48,516 nucleotides of DNA. Source: Candidatus Omnitrophota bacterium. GTDB lineage: Bacteria; Hinthialibacterota; Hinthialibacteria; Hinthialibacterales; Hinthialibacteraceae. Shown piece after piece: positions 40,888 to 48,516 of the stretch. A program made the position numbers and the translations under genes. Every line of letters begins with the position of its first letter. The first letter of the stretch is position 1. Location of the stretch: the NCBI GenBank assembly GCA_016934335.1, contig JAFGTC010000259.1, forward strand, positions 1-48,516. Direction: 5' to 3'. A model generated the notes under the pieces. That model did not search any database and was not told the DNA's origin. It was given only the letters and a program-made list of their open reading frames with translations.

Positions 40888-42399
40888 GTGATAATATCCA
40901 TGCCATCTTTCAAGAAGCGCCCATCACAAAAACCGCCCCGCCGTTCACCTCGAAGGCAATCGACGAAAGCCAAACAGGCTTCCACCAAGTCTCAATCCAC
41001 GCCGATCGGCTCAAATGCACATCAAGAACGATCCAATGGTCACAAAGGAGCGCATCATCATCACGCTCAAAAATCTCAGCCGTCCTCTCAAGATTTAAAG
41101 AAATCTTCGACGCCCAAAGCCGCGGCTCCCAAACCCAAAGATTTACCGGTACATCGATTGATATTCGCCAACGAAGCAGATTATTCCATTGCCGTCATCG
41201 CAGAAGATCACCATTTAACCGATTTCTGGATAGCGAAAGAACAAACCTACGACCACGGAACGTCCGGGAACATCTATCGAGGCGTGGTTTCACGAGTGCT
41301 GCCTTCATTGAATGCGGCGTTCGTCAATTTGGGACTCGAAAAGGATGGATTTCTGAGTTTTGCCGATTTAGGCCCCGAGTACCGAAATCCATCGAAATCC
41401 GATCGCTCCAATCCCCTCCTCAAGGTCGGAGACAAAGTGCTTGTGCAGATGGCCAAAGAGGCCATCGCGGATAAAGGACCATCTCTGACAGCCAAAATTT
41501 CACTGCCGGGCCGATTTGTCGTCTATATGCCTCATGCCGATGCGATTCGCATGTCGCGCATGCTGAGCGAGGGCGAGAAAAAACGATTTCGCGAACTCGT
41601 AAGAAAGGGATTTTCGCTCAAAGGCGGCTTGATTTTCCGGACCGCATCCAAAGGTCGCAGCAAAAGCGATATCCAGCATGATTTAAATTATTTAACGCGC
41701 ATCTGGAAACGAATTCAAAACGAGTTCGATGACGGCGATTCGCCGAGACGGATTCATCAGGAATTAACGCTGTTCGAACGAGTTCTTCGCGATCAATTCA
41801 CAAGCGACATTCAAGAAATCGTTGTCGATCATCCCCGTTTGAAGCATCGAATCTCCAGTTTTCTAAAAATTATCGCGCCGCGGAGCAAACCGGACGAACT
41901 GATTCAATTTCATACGGACGCCGCTCACTCGGTCTGGCAAAAATACAATCTGGTTCGGGACATCGACCAATTGTTCACCAACCGAATCCGGCTGGACTGC
42001 GGAGGATTCATCATCATCGAAGAGATGGAGACTCTAACCGCCATCGACGTCAATACGGGGAAAAACGTCGCCGGAAAAACCCAGGAGCAGACAATCGTCG
42101 ATACCAATATCGAAGCGGCCATGGAAATTTCCCGCCAGCTGCGCCTGCGGCAGATCGGCGGAATTATTATCATCGATTTCATCGATATGCGCTTGAAGCG
42201 AAATCAAGAGCGCGTATTTAAAACGCTGGAGCGCGAGCTGCAAAAAGATCGCACTCCATCGGATATTCAGCAATTCACCGATCTGGGATTGATTCAATTG
42301 ACGCGGCAGCGCTCGGGAGAGAGTTTAACCAAACGATTGACTTACACTTGCCCTCATTGCAATGGCAGCGGCCGAAGACCGTCGATCTTGTTGTCTTAA
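40888..42399 (+). CDS. Ribonuclease E/G family endoribonuclease
   Basis: Cleaves single-stranded A+U-rich RNA in rRNA processing and mRNA decay. Of 503 residues, the first 85 or so form a basic, S/K/R/H-rich tail absent from RNase G. The S1 domain spans about 115-210 (GNIYRGVVSRVLPSLNAAFV). The DNase I-like catalytic part shows the first metal aspartate in ETLTAIDVNTGKN and the second in GGIIIIDFIDMRLK, and the Zn-link cysteines are in YTCPHCNGSGRR at the very C terminus. Length and missing C-terminal scaffold are nearer RNase G. The start is the GTG at 40888 or the ATG at 40900; neither has a good ribosome binding site. A membrane glycosyltransferase follows 23 bases later. Confidence 0.93.
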   Translation: MIISMPSFKKRPSQKPPRRSPRRQSTKAKQASTKSQSTPIGSNAHQERSNGHKGAHHHHAQKSQPSSQDLKKSSTPKAAAPKPKDLPVHRLIFANEADYSIAVIAEDHHLTDFWIAKEQTYDHGTSGNIYRGVVSRVLPSLNAAFVNLGLEKDGFLSFADLGPEYRNPSKSDRSNPLLKVGDKVLVQMAKEAIADKGPSLTAKISLPGRFVVYMPHADAIRMSRMLSEGEKKRFRELVRKGFSLKGGLIFRTASKGRSKSDIQHDLNYLTRIWKRIQNEFDDGDSPRRIHQELTLFERVLRDQFTSDIQEIVVDHPRLKHRISSFLKIIAPRSKPDELIQFHTDAAHSVWQKYNLVRDIDQLFTNRIRLDCGGFIIIEEMETLTAIDVNTGKNVAGKTQEQTIVDTNIEAAMEISRQLRLRQIGGIIIIDFIDMRLKRNQERVFKTLERELQKDRTPSDIQQFTDLGLIQLTRQRSGESLTKRLTYTCPHCNGSGRRPSILLS

Positions 42400-42422
42400 T
42401 TTGCAAAACCCGTCATTTTTCC

Positions 42423-44063
42423 ATGAAGGAAATCGTCAAGCATTCCTGGAGCGCGCATACAGCGGCGGCCGTCTTGATCGGGATTCACTTCGCGCTCGCG
42501 TTTTCAAGCGCGCGGATCAAGTCGCCGACCATCGATGAATATACGTACATCGCGTCGGGATACTATTATGTCCAAACAGGCGATTTTCGCCTCGACCGCA
42601 CGCATCCTCCCTTGATACGATTGTTAATCGGCCTGCCGCTGCAGTTTCTCTCCATCAACGCCCCCGATCCTCAAATGGAGAAATGGGATGATCCCGTCAG
42701 TTACGAATTGGGATACCTCCTGGGCAAGGACATGCTGCTGCATCGAAACAACGACATTCGAACGATCCTGCTGGCGGCGCGCTGTCCCATCATGCTGTTA
42801 TCCTGCGCACTGGCTTGGTTGATCTATATTTGGTGTAGTCAAATGTATGGACGCGCCGGGGGGCTGGCGGCGCTGTTTCTTTATGTGTTTTGCCCGAATA
42901 TGCTGGCGCATTGCCGTCTGGCGACATTGGATCTGGGAAGCAGTTTCTTTCTTGTTTTGGCGTTATACATGCTGCATCGCGCCCTGCAGTCGCCGAATCG
43001 ACTGCGATGGATCTTATCGGGAGCCGCCTTAAGCGCGGCGCTGGCGTCCAAAGCGACGGCCTTCCTCCTAACTCCGATCTTTCTCGCCGCGATTGTATGG
43101 AAACAGGCCGGCGGAGCGTCTTCCCTGCTCGCGATCTCTTATGGCGCATTATGCAAGCAGATGGGATGGATCTTCGCTTCCTGCATCCTGGTCTTGTTTC
43201 TTGTTTACGGATTCCCATTCAAGCCTTTTTATTTCATCGACACGCTGAACAACGTCGTCGGGAAATCGTTCGCATCGGGGAAAGGCGGCGAATCGATTCC
43301 CGGCATGCCGCATCGAAATTACGCGTTTTATCTCATGGGCGAGTACTCCACCAACGGTTGGCCCTACTATTATCTGATCGCCGCCGCCGTGAAGACTCCG
43401 CCGGCTCTTATGCTTTCCCTGATCTTATATGGAATCTGGGGCCGACGCCGCTGGCGCGGATGCAGCGACGGATTGATCCTCGGCGCTATTGTGCTGCTGC
43501 ATGTCCTGGCCGCCTTCAACCGCGTCAACATCGGCTTACGCCATATCCTGCCTTTTTACCCGCTGCTGTATTTATATATGGGGCGCATCGTTGAATTTCA
43601 AAAACGGCGCGCGGGTTCTCTTATCTTGATGCTTCTGGGGATTGGATATGCATCGTCATGCGCACTCATTCATCCCGATTATCTCTCATATTTCAACCGA
43701 TTGGCGGGCGGGCCCGAAAAAGGCCATGAATACCTGGACGACTCCAACATCGATTGGGGGCAGGATTTGGGGCGCATCGCCGCCGTAAAAAACATGTATC
43801 CGGACGAACCGATTTTCATCGCGCAAGAATATATTTTCTCGCCATACGCGTTTGGATTTTCCGCCCAACCTTTGCAGCGCGAACAAATCGCATCGCCGCC
43901 GAGAGGAATCGTTGCGGTCAGCAAGCATTGGGCGATCCGCAACCGCATTCACCCGCGATCCCCCTACTATTTCAACTGGTTGGAAAAATATCGACCCATA
44001 GGAAATATAGGTCATTCCATCTGGCTGTTTCGATTCGGCGTCGGAGAAGACGCCGAATCCTAA
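42423..44063 (+). CDS. Membrane glycosyltransferase, PMT/ArnT-like (GT39/83 type)
   Basis: A 546-residue polytopic protein with about eleven helices. The first extracytoplasmic loop has KSPTIDEYTYIASGYYYVQT and DRTHPPLIRLLIGLP, the D-E and H-P-P pattern of C-type glycosyltransferases that use polyprenyl-phosphate sugars. A large C-terminal soluble part follows the last helix (GGPEKGHEYLDDSNIDWGQD onward), resembling the EpsO/DUF2723-like subgroup that is common in Planctomycetota-type genomes. Acceptor unknown. The longer open frame upstream overlaps the RNase gene; the start at 42423 leaves a 23-base gap and probably shares its transcript. Confidence 0.8.
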   Translation: MKEIVKHSWSAHTAAAVLIGIHFALAFSSARIKSPTIDEYTYIASGYYYVQTGDFRLDRTHPPLIRLLIGLPLQFLSINAPDPQMEKWDDPVSYELGYLLGKDMLLHRNNDIRTILLAARCPIMLLSCALAWLIYIWCSQMYGRAGGLAALFLYVFCPNMLAHCRLATLDLGSSFFLVLALYMLHRALQSPNRLRWILSGAALSAALASKATAFLLTPIFLAAIVWKQAGGASSLLAISYGALCKQMGWIFASCILVLFLVYGFPFKPFYFIDTLNNVVGKSFASGKGGESIPGMPHRNYAFYLMGEYSTNGWPYYYLIAAAVKTPPALMLSLILYGIWGRRRWRGCSDGLILGAIVLLHVLAAFNRVNIGLRHILPFYPLLYLYMGRIVEFQKRRAGSLILMLLGIGYASSCALIHPDYLSYFNRLAGGPEKGHEYLDDSNIDWGQDLGRIAAVKNMYPDEPIFIAQEYIFSPYAFGFSAQPLQREQIASPPRGIVAVSKHWAIRNRIHPRSPYYFNWLEKYRPIGNIGHSIWLFRFGVGEDAES

Positions 44064-44090
44064 ACGCCTATCGAATGGAATTCCTGTTTT

Positions 44091-45392
44091 CTACCTATCA
44101 GCCGAATCGGCGTTGAAATCGGGCCAGACCGTCCTGATGACGTCTTTGTGAACCGTCAAGGTCAACATTTTGAGCCGAATATAATCACTCCGGTAAAAAT
44201 AATATCCCTTATGCTTTCCCATTTGCGGCGAACTGGCGGAATCTTTGATCAAAAACCATTCGTCATCGTCGATTTGGGTATAGCCGACCAAATGGACGTC
44301 GTGATCGTCCTGAGTCGTTTGATTGAAAATGCGAAATTCGCGCGAATCCTGATTGATGAACTCTCTGGGAATATCAAACGTGGGAACGATGGCGACGTCT
44401 TCCATGCCGTACAATCCCGGTTCGGAGACGTCTCCGTTGATCCGAGCGGAATAGCCGCTTTGGATTGCCTTTTTGACGATCGTATAGAAATCATCCAAGG
44501 GAGCATTATAGAAATCCTTGCTATGCCACCAATTGTCTTTGAACTCGTATTCGCCGAATTCGAAAAACGGCTGCGACAAAGTCGACATGACGAAAACGTA
44601 ATCGTCGAGTTGGAGTTGGAGTTCTTCCGCCAGAAATCGCTGCGGCGTCCATTGGGCGCCGTTATAAGAGAACTGCTCCGGCGGCCGCCCCATGTATTTA
44701 TCCAAAATCAACCGGATGGAAGAGAGAGTCAATTCTTCATCCCAGATATTATTTTGGTTGATGAATTCCAGATAGGCTTTCATCTCTTTGATCATCTGGC
44801 TGTGATCGAAGCGGCCGTCCTCATCCAGTTCGCCATGATACGCCTCAGCGGGAACGGCGCCGTATTTGTTCCAAATCCTGATGACGGCGTTGCCTTCAGA
44901 GCCTTGGTCAAAGACCGAATCGCCGCGCTCTTGCACATAGCGCCGGGCTTTTTCCAGGTATTCAAAATAGACGGTGTACATCTCGGATAATTTGATTTTT
45001 TTGCCGGAAAGCCGGTAGACTTCGGATTCAAAGTAGGAAGTGGTGCTGAAGCACCAGCACGTCCCCGTTAAATACTGGCGAACGGGAGCGAAATGAAACA
45101 CGCTTTGGAAGACATCGGGAGAGGCGGGTTTTTTGACGCCCGAGAAGTCAAAGCGAATTTCCTTCTCTTCTTTGCTTTTCTTCCTTTTTTCTTGTTCGTC
45201 CCGGATGCGCTGGGTTTCCGCGCGGCGCTCTTCATCGGCTTGTTCGTTTTTCGCCTCCATTTCTTCCAGAACGGCTTCGCGAACTTCTTTCACATATTGC
45301 ACTTTATCCTGCGATGATTCATCCGCAGATAAAAAAGAAGACGGAAGCGACAGAATGGACAAGACCATAAGAAGACCAAAGATTCGGGACAT
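44091..45392 (-). CDS. Exported papain-like (C1) peptidase with altered active-site Asn
   Basis: A 433-residue protein with a signal peptide (MSRIFGLLMVLSILSLPSSF) and a charged coiled-coil of about residues 30-80 rich in E, K, R and Q. The peptidase domain starts around 95. The oxyanion glutamine Q106 and nucleophile C112 sit six residues apart in VRQYLTGTCWCFST, the same spacing as in papain, and the histidine is in DDHDVHLVGYTQ. The position of the catalytic asparagine, normally in a KNSWG-like motif, reads LIKDSASS, so Asn is replaced by Asp. It is closest to C1A/C1B (bleomycin-hydrolase-like) peptidases. The start at 45392 is preferred because AGGAG lies eight bases ahead; the longer frame adds an unrelated region. 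Activity is uncertain. Confidence 0.75.
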   Translation of the reverse strand: MSRIFGLLMVLSILSLPSSFLSADESSQDKVQYVKEVREAVLEEMEAKNEQADEERRAETQRIRDEQEKRKKSKEEKEIRFDFSGVKKPASPDVFQSVFHFAPVRQYLTGTCWCFSTTSYFESEVYRLSGKKIKLSEMYTVYFEYLEKARRYVQERGDSVFDQGSEGNAVIRIWNKYGAVPAEAYHGELDEDGRFDHSQMIKEMKAYLEFINQNNIWDEELTLSSIRLILDKYMGRPPEQFSYNGAQWTPQRFLAEELQLQLDDYVFVMSTLSQPFFEFGEYEFKDNWWHSKDFYNAPLDDFYTIVKKAIQSGYSARINGDVSEPGLYGMEDVAIVPTFDIPREFINQDSREFRIFNQTTQDDHDVHLVGYTQIDDDEWFLIKDSASSPQMGKHKGYYFYRSDYIRLKMLTLTVHKDVIRTVWPDFNADSADR

Positions 45393-45487
45393 GATTAACT
45401 CCTGCATAAACGGTCGAAGCAACCGTTTGAATGATTCCCTAAAAATAGAGAAAGAAAAAAGTTCGCTCGTACGATTTCGCAAGATCC

Positions 45488-46504
45488 TTAACGAATCACG
45501 ACAGTTTTTCCTTTTTTGGCGGATTCATACGCCGCGAGCGCGACTTTGAGCGACTGGACGCCGGCGGCTAAATCCATGTTCGGCTGTTCTCCTTTGCGAA
45601 CGGCTCGAATGAAATGATCGATTTCGACATCCCAGCCGCCGACCAAAGGCGTTTTATCGAACATTTTCTTGCGCATGACGCGCTTTCCCGAAGGCGTCGT
45701 TTCACCGCTCAACAAATAAGCGCCTTCGACGTAATCCACAATGAGAGCCGCCTCGCTGCCGTGAATTTCCACGCCGGCGAATCCCTGCTTGCTGGTCCAG
45801 CCCGACTCGGCGTACCCTAACAAGCCATTGTCAAATTCGAATTGCATGATAGCGACGTCTTCCAATGAAATCTTCTTCTCGAGCGTCGCCGTCATGGCGT
45901 TGACGCGCCGGATCGGCCCGAAATAATATGCGGCCAAATCGATGGCGTGAATGCCCATATCGAACAACGCGCCGCCGCCCGCCTTGTCGGGAGCGTAAAA
46001 CCAATTGCTCATCGCCCAACCCGACATGGGGCCTTGGTGAGCGAATCGAATGCGGATCATGTAGGGATTTCCGACGGCGCCTTTGTCGAGGCGTTGTTTG
46101 GCTTTGATATTTCCCCGATACAAGCGATTGCTGAAAGCCACCATAAAAATCGTTCCCGCTTTTTTGGCGGCGGATTCAATGGCCCGCGCCTCTTTCATCG
46201 ACAGCGCCAGCGGCTTCTCACAAAGAACATGGCAGCCATGATTCAGTGCGGCTACTGCATGATCGGCATGAAACACATTGGGAGACGCCACGCTGACAAC
46301 GTCGATCTCTTCCTTTTGAAACAATTGCTCGACTGATTTATAGGCCTTTTCGACGCCGAAAGTATCGCATGCGATCCTGCGGTTCTTGGGGGAAGGATCG
46401 ACCAGCGCCGCAAGTTCGACCGACCGATTCTTCAAATATCCGGGAATATGGCAATGATGAGCGATGGCGCCGCATCCAATCACGGCTGCGCGTAATTTTT
46501 TCAT
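45488..46504 (-). CDS. Gfo/Idh/MocA family oxidoreductase
   Basis: A 338-residue NAD(P)-dependent sugar dehydrogenase-like protein. The Rossmann motif is in LRAAVIGCGAIAHHCHIPGY (residues 4-23), the acidic coenzyme site in ELAALVDPSPKNR, and the conserved EKP lysine in HVLCEKPLALSMKEA. The C-terminal domain has HQGPMSGWAMSNWFYAPDKA and the catalytic-type GGGALFDMGIHAIDLAAYYF. It lacks a signal peptide. Such enzymes oxidise or epimerise sugars or inositols; the substrate is not evident. A strong AAGGAGGAG site precedes the ATG. It starts a two-gene leftward order with the peptidase but with a 95-base gap. Confidence 0.93.
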   Translation of the reverse strand: MKKLRAAVIGCGAIAHHCHIPGYLKNRSVELAALVDPSPKNRRIACDTFGVEKAYKSVEQLFQKEEIDVVSVASPNVFHADHAVAALNHGCHVLCEKPLALSMKEARAIESAAKKAGTIFMVAFSNRLYRGNIKAKQRLDKGAVGNPYMIRIRFAHQGPMSGWAMSNWFYAPDKAGGGALFDMGIHAIDLAAYYFGPIRRVNAMTATLEKKISLEDVAIMQFEFDNGLLGYAESGWTSKQGFAGVEIHGSEAALIVDYVEGAYLLSGETTPSGKRVMRKKMFDKTPLVGGWDVEIDHFIRAVRKGEQPNMDLAAGVQSLKVALAAYESAKKGKTVVIR

Positions 46505-46576
46505 CGAAATACTCCTCCTTTATCATCTGGCAGGGCGTGCGCCAAGCGAAGAGCCGCCCGCCATTTCATCTCCACA

Positions 46577-46855
46577 TCAATAAAGCTCAATATCTTCCAA
46601 CAACTCAGCGTGTTCCAACATATCCGACGGGGAGACGGCGATCGTCCGCTTTTCCGCATCGATGGGGAACGCGGCTTCGATCACGGCGCCTTCATGCTCC
46701 AGCCATGACTCGGCGGGCGAGACGGCCGGCGCCGGATCCTTCTCCAGGAGCCACGAGTGAAAGTCATAGAGAAAACGCTTCCGCGTCTCGGGATCAAAGG
46801 TCAACACCCAGGCCGTGTCATCGGCTTTTATGATCAGGAACGCTTTTTGAGTCAT
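46577..46855 (-). CDS. Small protein of unknown function
   Basis: A 92-residue acidic protein with one clear helix-turn pattern: MTQKAFLIIKADDTAWVLTF, then FLYDFHSWLLEKDPAPAVSP and SWLEHEGAVIEAAFPIDAE. The end is acidic (ELLEDIELY). The start at 46855 is preferred to a TTG two codons earlier because AGGTTG precedes it. It lies 72 bases upstream of the Gfo/Idh/MocA gene, reading the same way, so it may be the first gene of that unit. I do not recognise a family. Confidence 0.5.
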   Translation of the reverse strand: MTQKAFLIIKADDTAWVLTFDPETRKRFLYDFHSWLLEKDPAPAVSPAESWLEHEGAVIEAAFPIDAEKRTIAVSPSDMLEHAELLEDIELY

Positions 46856-47146
46856 TATCAACCTATCCGCCGAAGCGGCTTCCGATTCAATCCATTTCAG
46901 GCCTGCCGATGCGATTGGATGAACAAAATCATAATGAAACTAATGGCAAGAATCATGCAATCGCCCTGTCCGAGACTCATTATAATGATTCATGATTTAA
47001 ATCAAAACCGCCCATCAAGCGTTTATCATTATTACATGATACAATCAAAGCCGCCAGTTATGATCGGCGCATTTACTTGCATGCAAATATTTGTCATGAT
47101 ATTTTTTTAAAATCATGCATGCTATTCACTGAAAAAAAGGAGAACA
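46856..47146. other. A+T-rich divergent interval
   Basis: A 291-bp gap between the small protein gene (leftward) and the LemA pair (rightward). It is notably A+T-rich and contains several TCATGAT-like copies and a palindrome TTGCATGCAA at 47077-47086, which could be an operator. The ribosome binding site of the next gene (AAGGAGAACA) ends the interval. No gene seen. Confidence 0.45.
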
Positions 47147-47815
47147 ATGGAATCCCCCCTGATTTTCATAGGCTTCGCGATCATTTTTATCGCCATTCTC
47201 GTCTTCGCCATTCTGCAATCTTTGCAGCGCGAAAAGGAGATGCGCGAGTGGGGCGAAAAAAACGGTCTGCGATATGCCAAAAAAGATTCCCGCCTGGATG
47301 ATGAATTCCCTCTCTTCTCCTGCCTGCGGCGCGGCCACAGCCGGTACGGCAAAAATATTCTGACGGGCGCGCTTCGGAATTACCCTGTATGCGCATTCGA
47401 TTATCACTACACGACCGGCAGCGGAAAAAACAAACAGCGTCACAGTTTTTCGGCGTTGATGATTAACACCGGCCTTCCCTTGAAGCCTTTGTTTATCCGC
47501 ACGGAAAATTTTTTCGACAAAGTAACCGAAATGGCGGGCTTCGACGACATCGATTTCGAATCGGCGGAATTCAGCCGCGAATTCTACGTCAAATCGCCGG
47601 ACAAGCGCTGGGCCTATGACGTACTCCATCAAAAGACGATGGAATTCATGCTGCACGCTCCGCGATTTACGCTGGATTTCCAGGGGCCCTATGTAATGGC
47701 CTACCGCAGTCGAAAATTCGAAATTTCAGATTTTGAAGACGCCTTCGCCGTGATCACTCAAATTTTGGAACTATTGCCCGATTATCTCAAGCGGGAATGG
47801 AAAGGAGACATATGA
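47147..47815 (+). CDS. Membrane-anchored DUF3137-like protein
   Basis: A 222-residue protein anchored by one N-terminal helix (LIFIGFAIIFIAILVFAILQ). The soluble part resembles DUF3137/Galanin-like proteins that accompany LemA: FSCLRRGHSRYGKNILTGAL, YPVCAFDYHYTTGSGKNKQR and LMINTGLPLKPLFIRTENFF. The ATG at 47147 has an AAGGAGA site. Its stop overlaps the LemA start by 4 bases (ATGA), so the two are translationally coupled and probably act together at the inner membrane. The molecular function is unknown. Confidence 0.7.
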   Translation: MESPLIFIGFAIIFIAILVFAILQSLQREKEMREWGEKNGLRYAKKDSRLDDEFPLFSCLRRGHSRYGKNILTGALRNYPVCAFDYHYTTGSGKNKQRHSFSALMINTGLPLKPLFIRTENFFDKVTEMAGFDDIDFESAEFSREFYVKSPDKRWAYDVLHQKTMEFMLHAPRFTLDFQGPYVMAYRSRKFEISDFEDAFAVITQILELLPDYLKREWKGDI

Positions 47816-48372
47816 TGGTTGGCGTTTACATTCTACTAGGCATTCTCTTCGTTTTGATTGTTCTCATTGCGGGCATTTACAATGGATTGATTCGGGTCAA
47901 AAACCATTGCGATGAATCGTGGGCCGACATCGACACAGAACTAAAGCGGCGCTACAACTTGATTCCCAATCTGGTGGAGACGGTGAAAGGATACGCCGCC
48001 CATGAAAAAGAAGTGTTCGAGCGAGTCATCCAGGCTCGCAATCAAGCCATGGCCAATAACGGTTCGCCGGAATCGCAGGCCAAGGACGAAAACGTGCTTA
48101 TTGGAGGTCTGCGTCAACTTTTCGCTCTGGCGGAGAATTATCCGGATTTGAAAGCCAACCAGAATTTTCTCGAACTGCAAAAAGAGCTGGCCAATACCGA
48201 AGACCGCATTCAACGCGCCCGGCGCTTCTACAATGGAAACGTGCGCGATTTAATCAACCGCATCGAAATCTTTCCTTCGAACATAATCGCTTCGATGTTC
48301 GGCTTTCAAAAACGCGAATATTTCGAGATTGAAGACGAAACCCAGCGCGCGGCGCCGAAAGTGGAATTTTAG
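47812..48372 (+). CDS. lemA: LemA family protein
   Basis: A small envelope protein with an N-terminal hydrophobic helix (VYILLGILFVLIVLIAGIYN) and a coiled-coil bundle exposed outside the membrane. Family blocks are CDESWADIDTELKRRYNLIP, NLVETVKGYAAHEKEVFE, and NTEDRIQRARRFYNGNVRD near the C terminus. About 186 residues, as expected. It begins at ATG 47812 (or the adjacent ATG at 47815) with AAGGAG ahead, overlapping the preceding gene by 4 bases. LemA is widespread and of unknown function; pairing with DUF3137-like proteins is recurrent. A hairpin at 48387-48410 follows the stop. Confidence 0.92.
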   Translation: MMVGVYILLGILFVLIVLIAGIYNGLIRVKNHCDESWADIDTELKRRYNLIPNLVETVKGYAAHEKEVFERVIQARNQAMANNGSPESQAKDENVLIGGLRQLFALAENYPDLKANQNFLELQKELANTEDRIQRARRFYNGNVRDLINRIEIFPSNIIASMFGFQKREYFEIEDETQRAAPKVEF

Positions 48373-48386
48373 TGTGCAACCCAAGC

Positions 48387-48410
48387 GGCGGGCTTCGATT
48401 CGAGCCCGCC
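48387..48410 (+). terminator. Hairpin after lemA
   Basis: GGCGGGCT pairs with AGCCCGCC around an 8-base loop, followed by CTTCCCATTTTATC. A strong stem with a weak T-tract; probably the terminator of the LemA pair. Confidence 0.7.
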
Positions 48411-48434
48411 CTTCCCATTTTATCTTAAAAACTC

Positions 48435-48470
48435 ATGTTACGCATCAGTAAAGAAAAAAGGATGTAACAT
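48435..48470. repeat. Inverted repeat near the window end
   Basis: ATGTTAC and GTAACAT are separated by 22 bases and followed by AAGGAGATTG, which resembles a ribosome binding site. This may be control DNA for a gene beyond the window. Confidence 0.4.
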
Positions 48471-48516
48471 AAGGAGATTGTAATTCTATTATTTAATAGC
48501 CCAATAGGGTTGAGGG

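Noticed and set aside
1-48516. CRISPR arrays, tRNA or rRNA genes and insertion sequences
   Set aside because: No regularly spaced repeats, no tRNA-like cloverleaf or CCA-type end, and no transposase or terminal repeats were found by eye.

Overview
The window looks like chromosomal DNA from a motile, heterotrophic, probably Gram-negative-type bacterium of moderate G+C (about half). Supporting genes are flagellins, a CheY/CheX pair, a Maf-type flagellin glycosyltransferase, hopanoid synthesis (squalene-hopene cyclase plus HpnH), a bactofilin, LemA, and many carbohydrate genes (GH116-type and alpha-galactosidase-like hydrolases, a gluconolactonase-like protein, a TIM-barrel sugar isomerase, a Gfo/Idh/MocA oxidoreductase, an SSS-family symporter and anhydro-MurNAc kinase). 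This mix resembles uncultivated polysaccharide-degrading lineages near the PVC group or candidate phyla such as Hydrogenedentota or Sumerlaeota. That placement is inference; the sequence has no rRNA or other phylogenetic anchor. I saw no tRNA, rRNA, CRISPR array or insertion sequence.

Layout. 1-5 kb: two flagellin genes on the minus strand, separated by about 2 kb of mostly non-coding, partly decayed DNA. Both flagellin leaders carry a GGA-loop hairpin just upstream of the ribosome binding site, and the longer gene has a near-consensus sigma-28 promoter. 5-9.4 kb: a tightly packed minus-strand run of symporter, GT87-like membrane glycosyltransferase and DppB/DppC-like permeases, divergent from anmK. 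10.7-14.5 kb: DinB-like protein, a fragment of an SGNH hydrolase, a secreted gluconolactonase-like protein, trpS, and cheY-cheX. 14.7-18.7 kb: divergent Tat-exported GH116-type hydrolase and sugar isomerase. 18.9-24.3 kb: Maf-like protein, a candidate small RNA, rmlB, rmlA and an M16 peptidase. 24.3-30.4 kb: secreted alpha-galactosidase-like enzyme, SDR oxidoreductase, a two-gene ABC transporter and a methyltransferase.

30.9-34.1 kb: hopanoid genes shc and hpnH. 34.1-40.4 kb: unknown membrane protein, a Ski2-like helicase fused to an OmpR-type winged helix, a TraR/DksA-like protein with a lysine-rich tail, a D-cysteine desulfhydrase-like enzyme and a bactofilin. 40.9-48.4 kb: RNase E/G and a membrane glycosyltransferase, a papain-like exported peptidase with an altered active site, a Gfo/Idh/MocA oxidoreductase, a small unknown protein, and a coupled pair of a DUF3137-like protein and LemA.

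The strongest leads for something new are the shared flagellin leader hairpins (CsrA/FliW-type control is the hypothesis), the short open frame between the sigma-28 promoter and the large flagellin, the promoter-to-terminator unit at 20.83-20.94 kb, the helicase/winged-helix fusion, and the 12-bp inverted repeat in front of the RNase E/G gene.
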